Shown: in pieces, positions 51,425-60,048 of the stretch | How positions within the stretch are numbered: the first letter of the stretch is position 1 | Layout: every line of letters begins with the position of its first letter | DNA from: Chryseobacterium sp. StRB126 | GTDB taxonomy: Bacteria; Bacteroidota; Bacteroidia; Flavobacteriales; Weeksellaceae | DNA: 64,000 bases | Direction of reading: 5' to 3' | Assembly (NCBI RefSeq): GCF_000829375.1 | Contig: NZ_AP014624.1 | Coordinates: forward strand, 4,464,001 to 4,528,000 | Position numbers and translations under genes: made by a program | The notes under the pieces: model-generated | Told to the model about the DNA's origin: nothing | What the model saw: only the letters and a program-made list of their open reading frames with translations | Database searches by the model: none

Positions 51425-51889
51425 ATGTCACAAAGAATCAATGCATTCGCAATCGGAAGCAAGGCTGTAAATGCGCTTCATAACATGGGATTTCAGGTAC
51501 AGAACTCCTCATTGGATAATCAGTTTTTAGAACTGCTTTATTTTCGGGTTTCTCAGATGAACGGATGTGCTTTTTGTCTGGACATGCATTCCAAAGAGCT
51601 TAGAGCAAAAGGTGAAACTGAACAAAGAATATTTCTGGTAAGTGCATGGCGAGAATGTTCATTTTATACAGATAAAGAAAAAGCTGGATTACTTTGGGCT
51701 GAAAGCTTAACTGCTTTAAATGGCAAAGAAATTCCTGATGAAATCTATTCTCATGTAAGTCATCATTTTTCAGAAACTGAAATAGTAGATCTCACTATGG
51801 CGGTCATTGCAATTAATAGTTACAACAGAATCAATATTGCCTTCGGAGCAAATGTAGGAAGTTATCAGGTTCCTGAAAAAGCACAATAA
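51425..51889 (+). CDS. Carboxymuconolactone decarboxylase/AhpD-family protein
   Basis: A 154-aa cytoplasmic protein with the AhpD-like motif CAFCLDMHSKEL (C48, C51, H55), the redox CxxC and proton-relay His of alkylhydroperoxidase partners. RVSQMNGCAFCLDMHSKELRAKG is the family signature. Probably a peroxidase-type reductase or decarboxylase; the substrate is unknown. It follows the Crp-like regulator gene and has TACATTTG at 51387-51394, with a TTTG 26 nt upstream (longer than usual). Confidence 0.88.
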   Translation: MSQRINAFAIGSKAVNALHNMGFQVQNSSLDNQFLELLYFRVSQMNGCAFCLDMHSKELRAKGETEQRIFLVSAWRECSFYTDKEKAGLLWAESLTALNGKEIPDEIYSHVSHHFSETEIVDLTMAVIAINSYNRINIAFGANVGSYQVPEKAQ

Positions 51890-51907
51890 CCGGATCTCAA
51901 GTTTTAA

Positions 51908-52025
51908 GAAGCTGTCTCAAATTTATTTACGTATCCTATCTAAATGAAGTGAAAAATATTAAATCCTGAACTTTAAAATCATTCAGGAGAACAAAGATTT
52001 AGACAGATAACATTGAGACCGCTTC
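51908..52025. repeat. Inverted repeat related to family 1 arms
   Basis: GAAGCTGTCTCAA (51908-51920) and TTGAGACCGCTTC (52013-52025) are complements with one mismatch. They share GCTGTCTCAA with the arms of the element at 22299-22429, but the middle is unrelated. It lies between convergent gene ends. Confidence 0.6.
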
Positions 52026-52028
52026 TTT

Positions 52029-53837
52029 TTAATTTTCTTTAAGAGTATTCACCAGTTTATCGAGATTTAAGCTTCGTGCCGAGGCATCAAAAATTTCTCG
52101 ATAGGTTCCTTCTTTGTTGTAAAGTTCATCATGCGTTCCATTCTCTACTACTCGTCCTTTCTTCATCACATAAATTGTATCCGAATCCAAGATTTGAGAT
52201 AATGAATGGGAAATAATGATCACTGTTCTCCCTTCTTTGATGGCATCTAAAGAATTTTTAATCTGTTCTGTTGCAATGGCATCCAGACTTGCGGTGGGTT
52301 CATCAAGGAATATAATTGGCGGATTCTTCAGAAACAGTCTTGCAATAGCAATTCTTTGTTGCTGTCCTCCTGAAAGCTGGGTAGCGTCGTGCTGATATCC
52401 GGTAGGAAGATCCATGATCTGATCGTGAAGATATGCTTTTTTTGCTGCGGCCTGAATTTCTTCAAAATTGGCATTCATATCACCATAACGAATGTTGTCT
52501 TCAATACTTCCCTGGAAAATATGGTTTTTCTGAAGAACAAGCCCCAGATCACTTCTCAGAAATGTATTATCATATTCGTTTAAATTTACTCCATCCAACA
52601 AAATTTCTCCTGAATCCGGCAGATAAAATTTACACAGAAGATTAATGATTGTTGATTTTCCAGCTCCGCTTAATCCTACCAATGCGGTTGTTTTTCCGTT
52701 TTCAATTTTCATGGAAACATCATGTAAAGCATGCGCTCCGTTAGGATAAGTAAAGTTTACATTTTTAAGCTCAAAAGTTCCTTTAATTTTTCTCTCTACA
52801 AAATCTCCGTTCGGTTCTGTTTCATTATCGGCATTAAGAATATCAAAATAACCTTCTGCATAAATCATTGCATCATTCATATCATCATAAATTCTGTGCA
52901 ATTGACGGATGGGTGCCGATACGTTGTTGAACAGCATAATATGAAGCATAATAGCACCAATAGTCATCTGCTGATCCAATACCAGATAAACTGTTAGAAG
53001 AATTATTAGAACCACCCCGAATTGTTCAATGAAGGTTTTTAATCCGTCATAAATAAAATTGGTTCTTCTTGTGAACATCTGGCTTTCCATCAGCTGCATC
53101 TGGAGGTCATACTGTTTTTTACCTTCAAATTTTTCACGGACAAAACTTTTAATCACCATAATGGAGTTTACCAGATTCAAAAGGCCGGAAGTTTTCTTTT
53201 CTCTTTGATTTCTAAGCTGTCGGCGTACTCCGCTCAGTTTTTTGGCCTGTAATGAACTTATGTAAAAATAGATCGGAACGATGATCGTAGAAACTGCTCC
53301 CACATACACATTCTGCATATACATAATGATGAGCGCAATGATTGCATTGGAAAAAAGCGGAAGAATATCAATGAAGAAATTTTGTACAAGTTTTGTTAAA
53401 CTTTCAATTCCACGATCTATCCTGATCTGTAATTTTCCTGATTCATGATTTTCATCATTAAAGTAAGCTACACGATAGGTTAAGATTTTGTCGATTGCAG
53501 ATTGTGCTAAAACAGAACTGACATTGATCCTTATTTTTTCCCCGTAAAACTTCTGTCCGAAGTTGATGAAAATATTCAATAATTCTTTTCCCAGTAAAAT
53601 AATGGAGATGATGATCAGGATGTGAATTCCTGCCGTCATCGGATGTGGAAGATGGGTCAATTTGGTCACCTCATCTACTGTATATTTCAGGACAATAGGG
53701 TTCACCTGTGCTGCCAGAGCTCCAAGAAAAGTAAGAAACAATGTTCCATAGATCATTAATCGGTAAGGTCTGATGAATGGAACAAGCTGTTTATAAATCC
53801 CGAATAAAGTAACTGTTCTATTGAATGGTTTTGCCAT
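52029..53837 (-). CDS. ABC exporter half-transporter (fused permease and ATPase)
   Basis: A 602-aa type IV ABC exporter. The N-terminal ~330 residues hold six predicted membrane helices. The ATPase domain carries GLSGAGKST (Walker A), LSGGQQQRIAIARLFLKNPP (signature) and IIFLDEPTASLD (Walker B) with a His switch in ISHSLSQ. It resembles MsbA/MdlB-like lipid or multidrug exporters; the substrate cannot be assigned. LptB is encoded next upstream, but a terminator separates them and the two likely act independently. Confidence 0.95.
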   Translation of the reverse strand: MAKPFNRTVTLFGIYKQLVPFIRPYRLMIYGTLFLTFLGALAAQVNPIVLKYTVDEVTKLTHLPHPMTAGIHILIIISIILLGKELLNIFINFGQKFYGEKIRINVSSVLAQSAIDKILTYRVAYFNDENHESGKLQIRIDRGIESLTKLVQNFFIDILPLFSNAIIALIIMYMQNVYVGAVSTIIVPIYFYISSLQAKKLSGVRRQLRNQREKKTSGLLNLVNSIMVIKSFVREKFEGKKQYDLQMQLMESQMFTRRTNFIYDGLKTFIEQFGVVLIILLTVYLVLDQQMTIGAIMLHIMLFNNVSAPIRQLHRIYDDMNDAMIYAEGYFDILNADNETEPNGDFVERKIKGTFELKNVNFTYPNGAHALHDVSMKIENGKTTALVGLSGAGKSTIINLLCKFYLPDSGEILLDGVNLNEYDNTFLRSDLGLVLQKNHIFQGSIEDNIRYGDMNANFEEIQAAAKKAYLHDQIMDLPTGYQHDATQLSGGQQQRIAIARLFLKNPPIIFLDEPTASLDAIATEQIKNSLDAIKEGRTVIIISHSLSQILDSDTIYVMKKGRVVENGTHDELYNKEGTYREIFDASARSLNLDKLVNTLKEN

Positions 53838-53855
53838 AGGAAATATTTAAACTGA

Positions 53856-53890
53856 AAAACGTACCGTTTCGAAAAGAAAAGGTACGTTTT
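53856..53890 (-). terminator. Intrinsic terminator after lptB
   Basis: AAAACGTACC (53856-53865) and GGTACGTTTT (53881-53890) with a 15-nt loop; on the minus strand TTTTT follows the stem. It is 78 bp past the lptB stop. Confidence 0.7.
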
Positions 53891-53968
53891 TATTATGGTT
53901 TTTAGCAAATATTTATTGCTTATTTTACAGCTTATCAGGAGACCAAAATATCCATCTCAGGATTTATT

Positions 53969-55030
53969 TTATCCTTCATACATATACGTCGTAAGATAAT
54001 GAAGCTCCGGCTGGCTTATTTTTTTAGATTCAGCTTCTGCCTGCTCCAAGGAATATTGTGAATTGATTTCTTTTTTCTGGAAAACAAATGAATTATTAGC
54101 GTTTTTATCCACTACTTCGCTAAAGATATGTTCGATCTCGGAGTTGCCTAATGAAGCAAAACTGACATCTTCAAAACCATGCATCAGTCTCAGATTATCA
54201 TATTCCTTGAAGTTTTCATCAACAAATCCCTGCAAATGAGTTTTTGAATCAAAATTACCTGCCCAGATATTGTAGGCGTATTTTTTCTTCTTGGGTTTAT
54301 CTAAGATGCTTTGGTATACGAAGTTTTCTCCAAGATAAGCTTCTCTTACCTGTGGATCATTGGCTAAGTCTTCCGGAAGACCTTCTTTAAGGATCTTTCC
54401 TTCAAACATAATATACGTTTTATTGGTAATCGCAAGCGTCTGCTGTACATTGTGGTCGGTAATCAAAATTCCGATATTTTTATCTACAAGACTTCTTACA
54501 ATCTTTTGAATATCTTCTACCGCAATAGGGTCTACCCCGGCGAAAGGCTCATCCAGAAGGATAAAATTTGGGCTTGTAGCCAAACAACGGGCAATCTCAG
54601 TTCTACGTCTTTCTCCTCCGGAAAGAAGATCTCCTCTGTTTTTACGAACATGCTGTAAAGAAAACTCTTCAATCAGTTCATCACATTTAATTTGCTGTTC
54701 ACGTTTGGAAAGTTTTGTGAGCTGCAATACTCCCATGATGTTTTCCTCTACAGACAGTTTTCTGAAAACCGAAGCTTCCTGTGCCAGATATCCGATTCCT
54801 TTTTGGGCTCTTCGGTACATGGCATCTGTAGTAATCTCCTGTTTATCCAGGAAAATTTTTCCTGAAGTAGGCTTAACCAACCCTACGATCATATAAAACG
54901 ATGTGGTTTTTCCTGCTCCGTTTGGACCAAGCAAACCAACAATTTCTCCCTGCTGAACCTGTACAGAAACGCCTTTTACAACTTTTTTAGGACCGTATTC
55001 TTTGATTAAGTTTTCTCCGCGTAAAATCAT
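53969..55030 (-). CDS. lptB: LPS export ATPase LptB with a C-terminal extension
   Basis: A 353-aa protein; LptB is usually about 240 aa. Residues 1-240 are the canonical ATPase: Walker A GPNGAGKTT (35-43), LSGGERRRTEIAR (136-148), ILLDEPFAGVDPIA (157-170) and the switch His193 in TDHN, ending AYLGENFVYQ. It powers LPS transport through LptFG. Residues 242-353 form an extra domain after a Lys-rich linker (KPKKKK), with NIWAGNF, a DENFKEYDNL stretch and an acidic C-terminus. This might be an Imm22-like or other small alpha/beta domain; that is a guess from the pattern. No frameshift or stop interrupts the joint, so it is a real fusion. A TATATTTG-like -7 box (minus strand, 55035-55042) lies 5 bp upstream. 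Confidence 0.93.
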   Translation of the reverse strand: MILRGENLIKEYGPKKVVKGVSVQVQQGEIVGLLGPNGAGKTTSFYMIVGLVKPTSGKIFLDKQEITTDAMYRRAQKGIGYLAQEASVFRKLSVEENIMGVLQLTKLSKREQQIKCDELIEEFSLQHVRKNRGDLLSGGERRRTEIARCLATSPNFILLDEPFAGVDPIAVEDIQKIVRSLVDKNIGILITDHNVQQTLAITNKTYIMFEGKILKEGLPEDLANDPQVREAYLGENFVYQSILDKPKKKKYAYNIWAGNFDSKTHLQGFVDENFKEYDNLRLMHGFEDVSFASLGNSEIEHIFSEVVDKNANNSFVFQKKEINSQYSLEQAEAESKKISQPELHYLTTYMYEG

Positions 55031-55183
55031 AGGGCAAATATATCAAAAATATAAACTTCACTGATATCTTAATGTAAACTTGTTTATCTAAAATGTGAAA
55101 AGATTTCACATTCAGTATATGTAACTTTTCATATTTCCAACCTACTTATTATATAAATATCAATCAATTACAAATACTAAGAA

Positions 55184-55480
55184 ATGGAAAATTACGGTTA
55201 CACAAAAACAGAAAATACAGGAAACCAACAACAGACAAATATCCCTTACCGTTCAGAAAAAAAACTTCCTGCAGCCCTATTAGGTATTCTTGTAGGCTGG
55301 CTGGGTTTAAATAAATTTTATCTTGGGTATACCAAAGAAGGCATTATCCAATTAGTTCTGAATATTGTGACCTGTGGGGTTGCCTCTATTATCCCTTTTA
55401 TTGAAGGCATCATCTATCTTTGTATGGATGACAAACAGTTTGATGACACCTATGTTCATGGAAGAAAACCATGGTTATAA
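55184..55480 (+). CDS. TM2-domain membrane protein
   Basis: A 98-aa protein. A polar N-terminus (residues 1-30) is followed by the TM2 module KKLPAALLGILVGWLGLNKFYLGYTKEGIIQLVLNIVTCGVASIIPFIEGIIYL, two helices joined by a short loop, and a tail VHGRKPWL. Its function is unknown; bacterial TM2 proteins are often adjacent to membrane or toxin-type genes. The GG-leader peptide gene starts 68 bp downstream. Confidence 0.85.
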   Translation: MENYGYTKTENTGNQQQTNIPYRSEKKLPAALLGILVGWLGLNKFYLGYTKEGIIQLVLNIVTCGVASIIPFIEGIIYLCMDDKQFDDTYVHGRKPWL

Positions 55481-55547
55481 TTAAATATCAAAACCATGTG
55501 ATATATTTTTATTAATTTAGAATAACTAATTGATAAAAATCTTAGCC

Positions 55548-55724
55548 ATGAATAAATTAACAAAAAAAGATTTAAAACAAATCAAAGGAGGTTATTATTA
55601 TACCTATCCAGATAAAAATGGAAACTGCTTTCCGGGATGGTATCTATGCCCAACAAAAATTTGTCTTTTAGACCATCCCGACAATCCAATACGTCCTGAT
55701 GATCCTTTCTGTCAGGGAAGATAA
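55548..55724 (+). CDS. Bacteriocin-like GG-leader peptide with four cysteines
   Basis: A 58-aa peptide. MNKLTKKDLKQIKGG is a typical double-glycine leader (LxxxELxxIxGG pattern) as used by C39 peptidase/ABC exporters. The 43-residue mature part YYYTYPDKNGNC... has four Cys (positions 12, 19, 24, 40) and is Pro- and Asp-rich. The ATG at 55548 is chosen over an upstream TTG at 55530, which would put six residues before the leader. No C39 ABC exporter or immunity gene is adjacent, so the exporter must be elsewhere or the peptide may be a signalling product. It faces a second GG peptide on the other strand. Confidence 0.75.
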   Translation: MNKLTKKDLKQIKGGYYYTYPDKNGNCFPGWYLCPTKICLLDHPDNPIRPDDPFCQGR

Positions 55725-55755
55725 ATAAAAACCATCTCCAAATAGTAACTAATAT

Positions 55756-55786
55756 AAAAATGCTGTCTCAGTGAAACAGCATTTTT
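55756..55786. terminator. Bidirectional terminator between the two GG-leader genes
   Basis: AAAAATGCTGT (55756-55766) and ACAGCATTTTT (55776-55786) pair around a 9-nt loop. It sits between the convergent peptide genes. Confidence 0.85.
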
Positions 55787-55802
55787 TATTTTTTATATTG
55801 AA

Positions 55803-55946
55803 TTAATCCGGACAAGCTACATGGTTGATTGTACATGGATGCCAAATACCTTTACACAATGTCCCGCAATTTGGGTCATCAATGATTATTTCTCCTCCTT
55901 TAATTCCTTTCAATTGGTTTCTTTCAATCTTCTTTAAATTTTTCAT
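55803..55946 (-). CDS. Second bacteriocin-like GG-leader peptide with four cysteines
   Basis: A 47-aa gene too short for ordinary ORF calling. The leader MKNLKKIERNQLKGIKGG ends in GG at residue 18. The 29-residue mature part EIIIDDPNCGTLCKGIWHPC... has four Cys (9, 13, 20, 27). The leader and the Cys count match the peptide gene at 55548, though the mature sequences are not otherwise similar. It is convergent with that gene across a shared terminator. Antimicrobial or signalling function is possible but untested. Confidence 0.7.
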   Translation of the reverse strand: MKNLKKIERNQLKGIKGGEIIIDDPNCGTLCKGIWHPCTINHVACPD

Positions 55947-56034
55947 AATTACCTATTTTAATTTTTAGAATTCTAATATAAGAATATTCTCCATATAAAG
56001 AATTATTCTGAAAATGTTTTAAAAATCTTGCTAA

Positions 56035-56069
56035 AAAAAATAGACTGCCTTACTGACAGTCTATTTTTT
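56035..56069 (-). terminator. Intrinsic terminator after hemB
   Basis: AAAAAATAGACTG (56035-56047) / CAGTCTATTTTTT (56057-56069), 9-nt loop, 18 bp past the hemB stop; T-run on the minus strand. Confidence 0.88.
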
Positions 56070-56086
56070 ATGTATTGGAAATTCTT

Positions 56087-57076
56087 TTATCTATTTAAAA
56101 TCATTGCTGCTTCTTTAGCAAAATAAGTAAAGATCATATCTGCACCGGCTCTTTTAAAACATGTAAGGTTTTCAATGATTGTTTTATCATTATCCAGCCA
56201 TCCGTTCTGAACTGCTGCTTTCACCATTGCATATTCTCCACTTACGTTATAAACAGCAATCGGAAGATCAATAGCTTCACGTACTTTAGCAACGATATCC
56301 AGATAAGGAAGTCCCGGTTTAATCATAATAACATCCGCTCCTTCATCAATATCTTTAAATACTTCATTCAAAGCTTCGCGGGAGTTGTGAAAATCCATCT
56401 GATACGTTTTTTTATCTTTCGGAATTTCAATATTTTCTTTTGGAGCACTGTCTAAAGCACTTCTGAAAGGCCCGTAGAAAGAACTCGCATATTTCGCCGC
56501 GTAGCTTACGATACCAACATCTGTAAATCCGCTTTGTTCTAATGCTTCACGAATTACCTGAACTCTGCCATCCATCATATCGCTTGGAGCCACAAGATCT
56601 GCCCCTGCTTCTGCATGAGATACTGACATTTTTGCCAATGCATCATTGGTAGCATCATTTAAAATTTTTCCGTTTTCAATAATTCCGTCGTGTCCGTAGA
56701 TTGAATAAGGATCTAAAGCAACATCAGGCATAACCACCATTCCCGGAACAGCATCTTTAATCGCTTTGATTGTATTCTGCATCAATCCGTTTTTGTTCCA
56801 TGCTTCTTTTCCGGTATTGTCTTTCAGATTTTCGGATATCTTCATGTACAAATTGACAGCTTTTACGCCTAAAGAAAATAATTCCTTACATTCTTTTACT
56901 GTTAAATCTATGCTTCGCCTGAAAATTCCCGGCATCGACGGGATCGGTTCCTGCATGTTTTCGCCCTCCATTACGAAGATCGGCATTACAAAATCATCAG
57001 TTGTAAGCACATTTTCTCTTACCAAACTTCTGATAGATTCATTAACTCTAAGTCTTCTATTTCTTGAATGTATCAT
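56087..57076 (-). CDS. hemB: Delta-aminolevulinic acid dehydratase (porphobilinogen synthase)
   Basis: A 329-aa enzyme condensing two aminolevulinate molecules into porphobilinogen, an early heme step. The two Schiff-base lysines are K195 (SYAAKYASSFYGPFR) and K253 (VIMIKPGLPYLD). The metal-site segment reads DVALDPYSIYGHDG with Asp118, Asp122 and Asp130, the aspartate-rich version rather than the Cys3 zinc site, so magnesium or potassium dependence is expected. It is divergent from the T9SS cargo gene and has a TAAATTTG box (minus strand, 57105-57112) upstream. No other heme gene is adjacent. Confidence 0.97.
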   Translation of the reverse strand: MIHSRNRRLRVNESIRSLVRENVLTTDDFVMPIFVMEGENMQEPIPSMPGIFRRSIDLTVKECKELFSLGVKAVNLYMKISENLKDNTGKEAWNKNGLMQNTIKAIKDAVPGMVVMPDVALDPYSIYGHDGIIENGKILNDATNDALAKMSVSHAEAGADLVAPSDMMDGRVQVIREALEQSGFTDVGIVSYAAKYASSFYGPFRSALDSAPKENIEIPKDKKTYQMDFHNSREALNEVFKDIDEGADVIMIKPGLPYLDIVAKVREAIDLPIAVYNVSGEYAMVKAAVQNGWLDNDKTIIENLTCFKRAGADMIFTYFAKEAAMILNR

Positions 57077-57134
57077 TTTGGAATACTTTTTGAATAAGTT
57101 TCTACAAATTTACTACAAGTTATACAAAAAACTA

Positions 57135-57165
57135 TTGTATGAAATTGTAGAATTTGTTATATTTG
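57135..57165 (+). promoter_or_regulatory. Flavobacterial-type promoter for the minimal T9SS protein gene
   Basis: TTG at 57135-57137, 20-nt spacer, TATATTTG at 57158-57165: both elements of the TTG-N17-23-TAnnTTTG consensus with ideal spacing. The start codon is 30 bp further on. Confidence 0.65.
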
Positions 57166-57194
57166 TTATATATATTCGAGAAATTATAAATTTG

Positions 57195-57545
57195 ATGAAA
57201 AAACTTTTACTTTTAATTCTATTTGCAGGCACTTTTGTTGGATTTTCCAACAATTTACAAGCTCAGCTTAGAGAGCCGGGTTCCATCACTCAGAAGGCAG
57301 ATGATGGTGTTTTGCTTGCCTATCCAAATCCGGCTAAGGATTTCCTTATCATTAAGGCAAAAGATTCTTCTTTAAGAATCAAAAGTGTGACTTTTTATTC
57401 TATTTTGGGTATGCAAGTTGCCAACTATACAGTCAATATGAACTCCGGAGAGATTAATATTGAAAAATTAAAACCCGGAAAATATCTGATTCGTTATATT
57501 TTGAGCGACAATACGCAAAAAGTTACTCAAATCGTGAAACAATAA
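57195..57545 (+). CDS. Minimal T9SS cargo: signal peptide plus type A sorting domain
   Basis: A 116-aa protein. The start at 57195 gives a clean signal peptide (MKKLLLLILFAGTFVGFSNNLQAQ); an earlier in-frame start would place it inside the divergent hemB region. After about 20 residues the chain is already the T9SS type A domain: LLAYPNPAKDFLIIKAKD (about 43-60), VTFYSILGMQV, INIEKLKPGKYLIRYI and a QKVTQIVKQ end. No cargo domain precedes it. It may be a stand-alone sorting-like protein of the secretion machinery or a surface filler; this is unknown. Confidence 0.82.
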   Translation: MKKLLLLILFAGTFVGFSNNLQAQLREPGSITQKADDGVLLAYPNPAKDFLIIKAKDSSLRIKSVTFYSILGMQVANYTVNMNSGEINIEKLKPGKYLIRYILSDNTQKVTQIVKQ

Positions 57546-57548
57546 ATT

Positions 57549-57578
57549 AAAATCCTGATAATCATCAGGATTTTTTCT
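57549..57578 (+). terminator. Intrinsic terminator
   Basis: AAAATCCTGAT (57549-57559), loop AATC, ATCAGGATTTT (57564-57574), then T-run, 4 bp past the T9SS gene. Confidence 0.88.
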
Positions 57579-57649
57579 TTTATATCAATCTCGTTTAATA
57601 TTTCTGTAACTTTAAGGACTTTTTTATACTAATTGTAAAAAACAACTTA

Positions 57650-58561
57650 ATGCTAAAAGCTGAACATATTAGAAAGACCTATAATACCGGAAAAAAGGTC
57701 GCATTGGATGATTTCAGCATCCATGTTCCTAAAGGAAGTATTTACGGACTTTTAGGGCCCAACGGAGCCGGAAAAACTTCATTTATCCGTATCATTAACC
57801 AAATTACCCAGGCAGACTCCGGAGAGATCCTAATTAATGGACAAAAGTTAAACCCAAGCCACATCAAAGATATCGGTTATATGCCTGAAGAAAGAGGGCT
57901 GTACAAGAATATGAGTGTAGGTGACCAGATCCTTTATTTCGGGGAATTGAAAGGGATGAGTAAAAATGACGCTCTGAATGAAGCAAAAAAATGGTTTGAC
58001 AAACTGAACATCGATCAATGGTGGAAGAAAAAACTTTCCGAATTGTCTAAAGGAATGGCTCAAAAAATTCAGTTTGTGGTAACAGTACTTCACAGACCTC
58101 ATCTTTTAATCCTTGATGAGCCTTTCTCAGGTTTTGACCCTGTAAATGCTAACTTAATCAAAGACCAGATTATTGATCTTAAGAATAACGGAACCACAAT
58201 CATTCTTTCTACCCACAGAATGGAAAGTGTAGAAGAAATGTGTGACTATGTGGCATTGATTAACAACTCCAAAAAGATTATTGATGGAAGAGTTTTTGAT
58301 GTAAGAGAAAAATTCAAGAAAAATATTTTTGGAATTACCCTTTCTGAAGTCAACAATGAACAGCTGGAAAGCTTCCGAAATAAATATGAAATCTTCAACT
58401 TTTCCAACGAAAACAGCCTGGTGTCTTTTGACCTGAAAAATGAAGCGGATCAGAATAATATCCTTCTTGATCTTGTGCATGTAGGGAAGGTAAGATCATT
58501 TGACGAAAGAATTCCTAGTATGAATGAAGTGTTTATTAACGCTGTAAGTAACCATTCTTAA
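57650..58561 (+). CDS. ABC transporter ATPase subunit (NatA-like)
   Basis: A 303-aa ATPase with Walker A GPNGAGKTS (about 38-46), signature LSKGMAQKIQFVV, Walker B LLILDEPFSGFDP and His in STHRMESVEEMC. The C-terminal ~90 residues (from about 215) form the extra domain typical of the NatA/DrrA group. It pairs with the downstream permease gene, which starts 4 bp past its stop. Substrate may be sodium ions, drugs or another compound; not determined. Confidence 0.93.
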   Translation: MLKAEHIRKTYNTGKKVALDDFSIHVPKGSIYGLLGPNGAGKTSFIRIINQITQADSGEILINGQKLNPSHIKDIGYMPEERGLYKNMSVGDQILYFGELKGMSKNDALNEAKKWFDKLNIDQWWKKKLSELSKGMAQKIQFVVTVLHRPHLLILDEPFSGFDPVNANLIKDQIIDLKNNGTTIILSTHRMESVEEMCDYVALINNSKKIIDGRVFDVREKFKKNIFGITLSEVNNEQLESFRNKYEIFNFSNENSLVSFDLKNEADQNNILLDLVHVGKVRSFDERIPSMNEVFINAVSNHS

Positions 58562-58565
58562 TTTT

Positions 58566-59876
58566 ATGAAAAATATTTTTTTAATTACCAAGAGGGAGTT
58601 TCTTACACAGGTTAAGAAAAAATCCTTTATCATATTAACCTTATTGGCACCTGTTATGATTATTGCCTTTGGTGCAGTGATCGGATTAATGTTTAAAGCC
58701 AATGAATCGCACAGTATTATTGAGGTTGTTGACAAAAGTGGTTTATTCATCAATCAATTAAAGTCTAATGACAAACTGAACTACGTATTCGTTTCTGCGG
58801 CAGATGAAAATTCCAAAATCAACAATTTAAAAGGGAACGAATCTCTGGACGGAATTTTAATTTTGCCAGAATTAAAAGGCCAGAATTACGAAGAGCTTGA
58901 AACGGGGGCCAGACTGGTTATCAATAGTAAAATGGGCTTTGATACCAAACAAAAAATTGTCTCCGACATTACCAATGTTGTTAAAAAAGAGAAAATCAAA
59001 CAATTGGGAATCCAGGAAACTCAATTGAATGATCTTGATAAAAGTTTCAGCCTGAAGACCATAAATGTTGCAGATAACAACAAAGAGGATTCTGACCTTA
59101 CTTTTGGCGTTAAATCAGGACTTAGTATGGTTTTGATGTATGTTACCTTCATGTTTATTATTATCTATGGAGTAAGAGTAATGCGAAGCGTTCTGGAGGA
59201 AAAGAACAACCGTGTTGTAGAGATTATTATTTCTTCTGTAAAACCCTTTGAGCTGATGATGGGTAAAATCCTTGGAGTGACCCTGGTTGCTCTTACCCAG
59301 TTTCTGATCTGGATTACCATGTCTGTGATTGGGGCTTTGGTTTTAAATACCGGATTCTCTCCTCTTCAACAGAATGTTCCGGGCGCCAATGAGCAAATTG
59401 CAAATAAACTGGATATGGCACAACTTGCAACTCAGATTTCCCACAGTTTATTGGAACTGAATTTCCCGCTGATTATTTTTGTGTTCATTGTTTTCTTCCT
59501 TTTAGGATATATTTTCTACAGTTCCATTTATGCAGCTATTGGATCTGCAGTGGATAATGAAACGGAAACTCAGCAGTTCACTTTATTTGCGATCTTACCA
59601 TTAACCCTGGGAATGTATGGAAGCTTCTCATTAATGAATAATCCTGATGGTCCAATGGGCTTCTGGTTATCTATTATTCCATTTACATCACCGGTAGCCA
59701 TGATTGCCAGAATACCTTTCGGAGTTCCTGCATGGCAGATTGCTTTATCTATTGTGTTATTATTGGCGACCACTGTCTTTATGATATTCCTTGCCGGAAA
59801 AATCTATCGTGTAGGAATTTTGATGTATGGAAATAAGGCTACATTAAAGGAGCTTTGGAAGTGGATTAAAGGCTAG
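58566..59876 (+). CDS. ABC transporter permease subunit (NatB-like, ABC-2 type)
   Basis: A 436-aa membrane protein with one N-terminal helix (residues 20-45), a large extracytoplasmic domain to about 175, and six further predicted helices from SGLSMVLMYVTFMFIIIYGVRVMRSVLEEKNNRVVEIIISSVKPFELMMGKILGV to the end. The EEKNNRVVEIIISSVKP loop is the conserved ABC2_membrane_3/NatB motif. It works with the ATPase gene just upstream. Confidence 0.92.
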   Translation: MKNIFLITKREFLTQVKKKSFIILTLLAPVMIIAFGAVIGLMFKANESHSIIEVVDKSGLFINQLKSNDKLNYVFVSAADENSKINNLKGNESLDGILILPELKGQNYEELETGARLVINSKMGFDTKQKIVSDITNVVKKEKIKQLGIQETQLNDLDKSFSLKTINVADNNKEDSDLTFGVKSGLSMVLMYVTFMFIIIYGVRVMRSVLEEKNNRVVEIIISSVKPFELMMGKILGVTLVALTQFLIWITMSVIGALVLNTGFSPLQQNVPGANEQIANKLDMAQLATQISHSLLELNFPLIIFVFIVFFLLGYIFYSSIYAAIGSAVDNETETQQFTLFAILPLTLGMYGSFSLMNNPDGPMGFWLSIIPFTSPVAMIARIPFGVPAWQIALSIVLLLATTVFMIFLAGKIYRVGILMYGNKATLKELWKWIKG

Positions 59877-59902
59877 TTCAGAAAGCTAAAAATATAGATT
59901 TA

Positions 59903-59946
59903 AAAAGGGCAAATTTACAGAGGTGTGAATTTGCTCTTTTTATTTT
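59903..59946 (+). terminator. Intrinsic terminator
   Basis: AAAAGGGCAAATT (59903-59915) pairs with AATTTGCTCTTTT (59928-59940), one G-T pair, followed by TATTTT. Confidence 0.75.
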
Positions 59947-60048
59947 GAAAGAGATTTCATCTGAGTTCCTGAGTAACAAAAAGATCAGAAATATTTAGGT
60001 TCATTCCCAATTCCGGTTATTTTGGTAATACAAGCAATATTAATTTTG

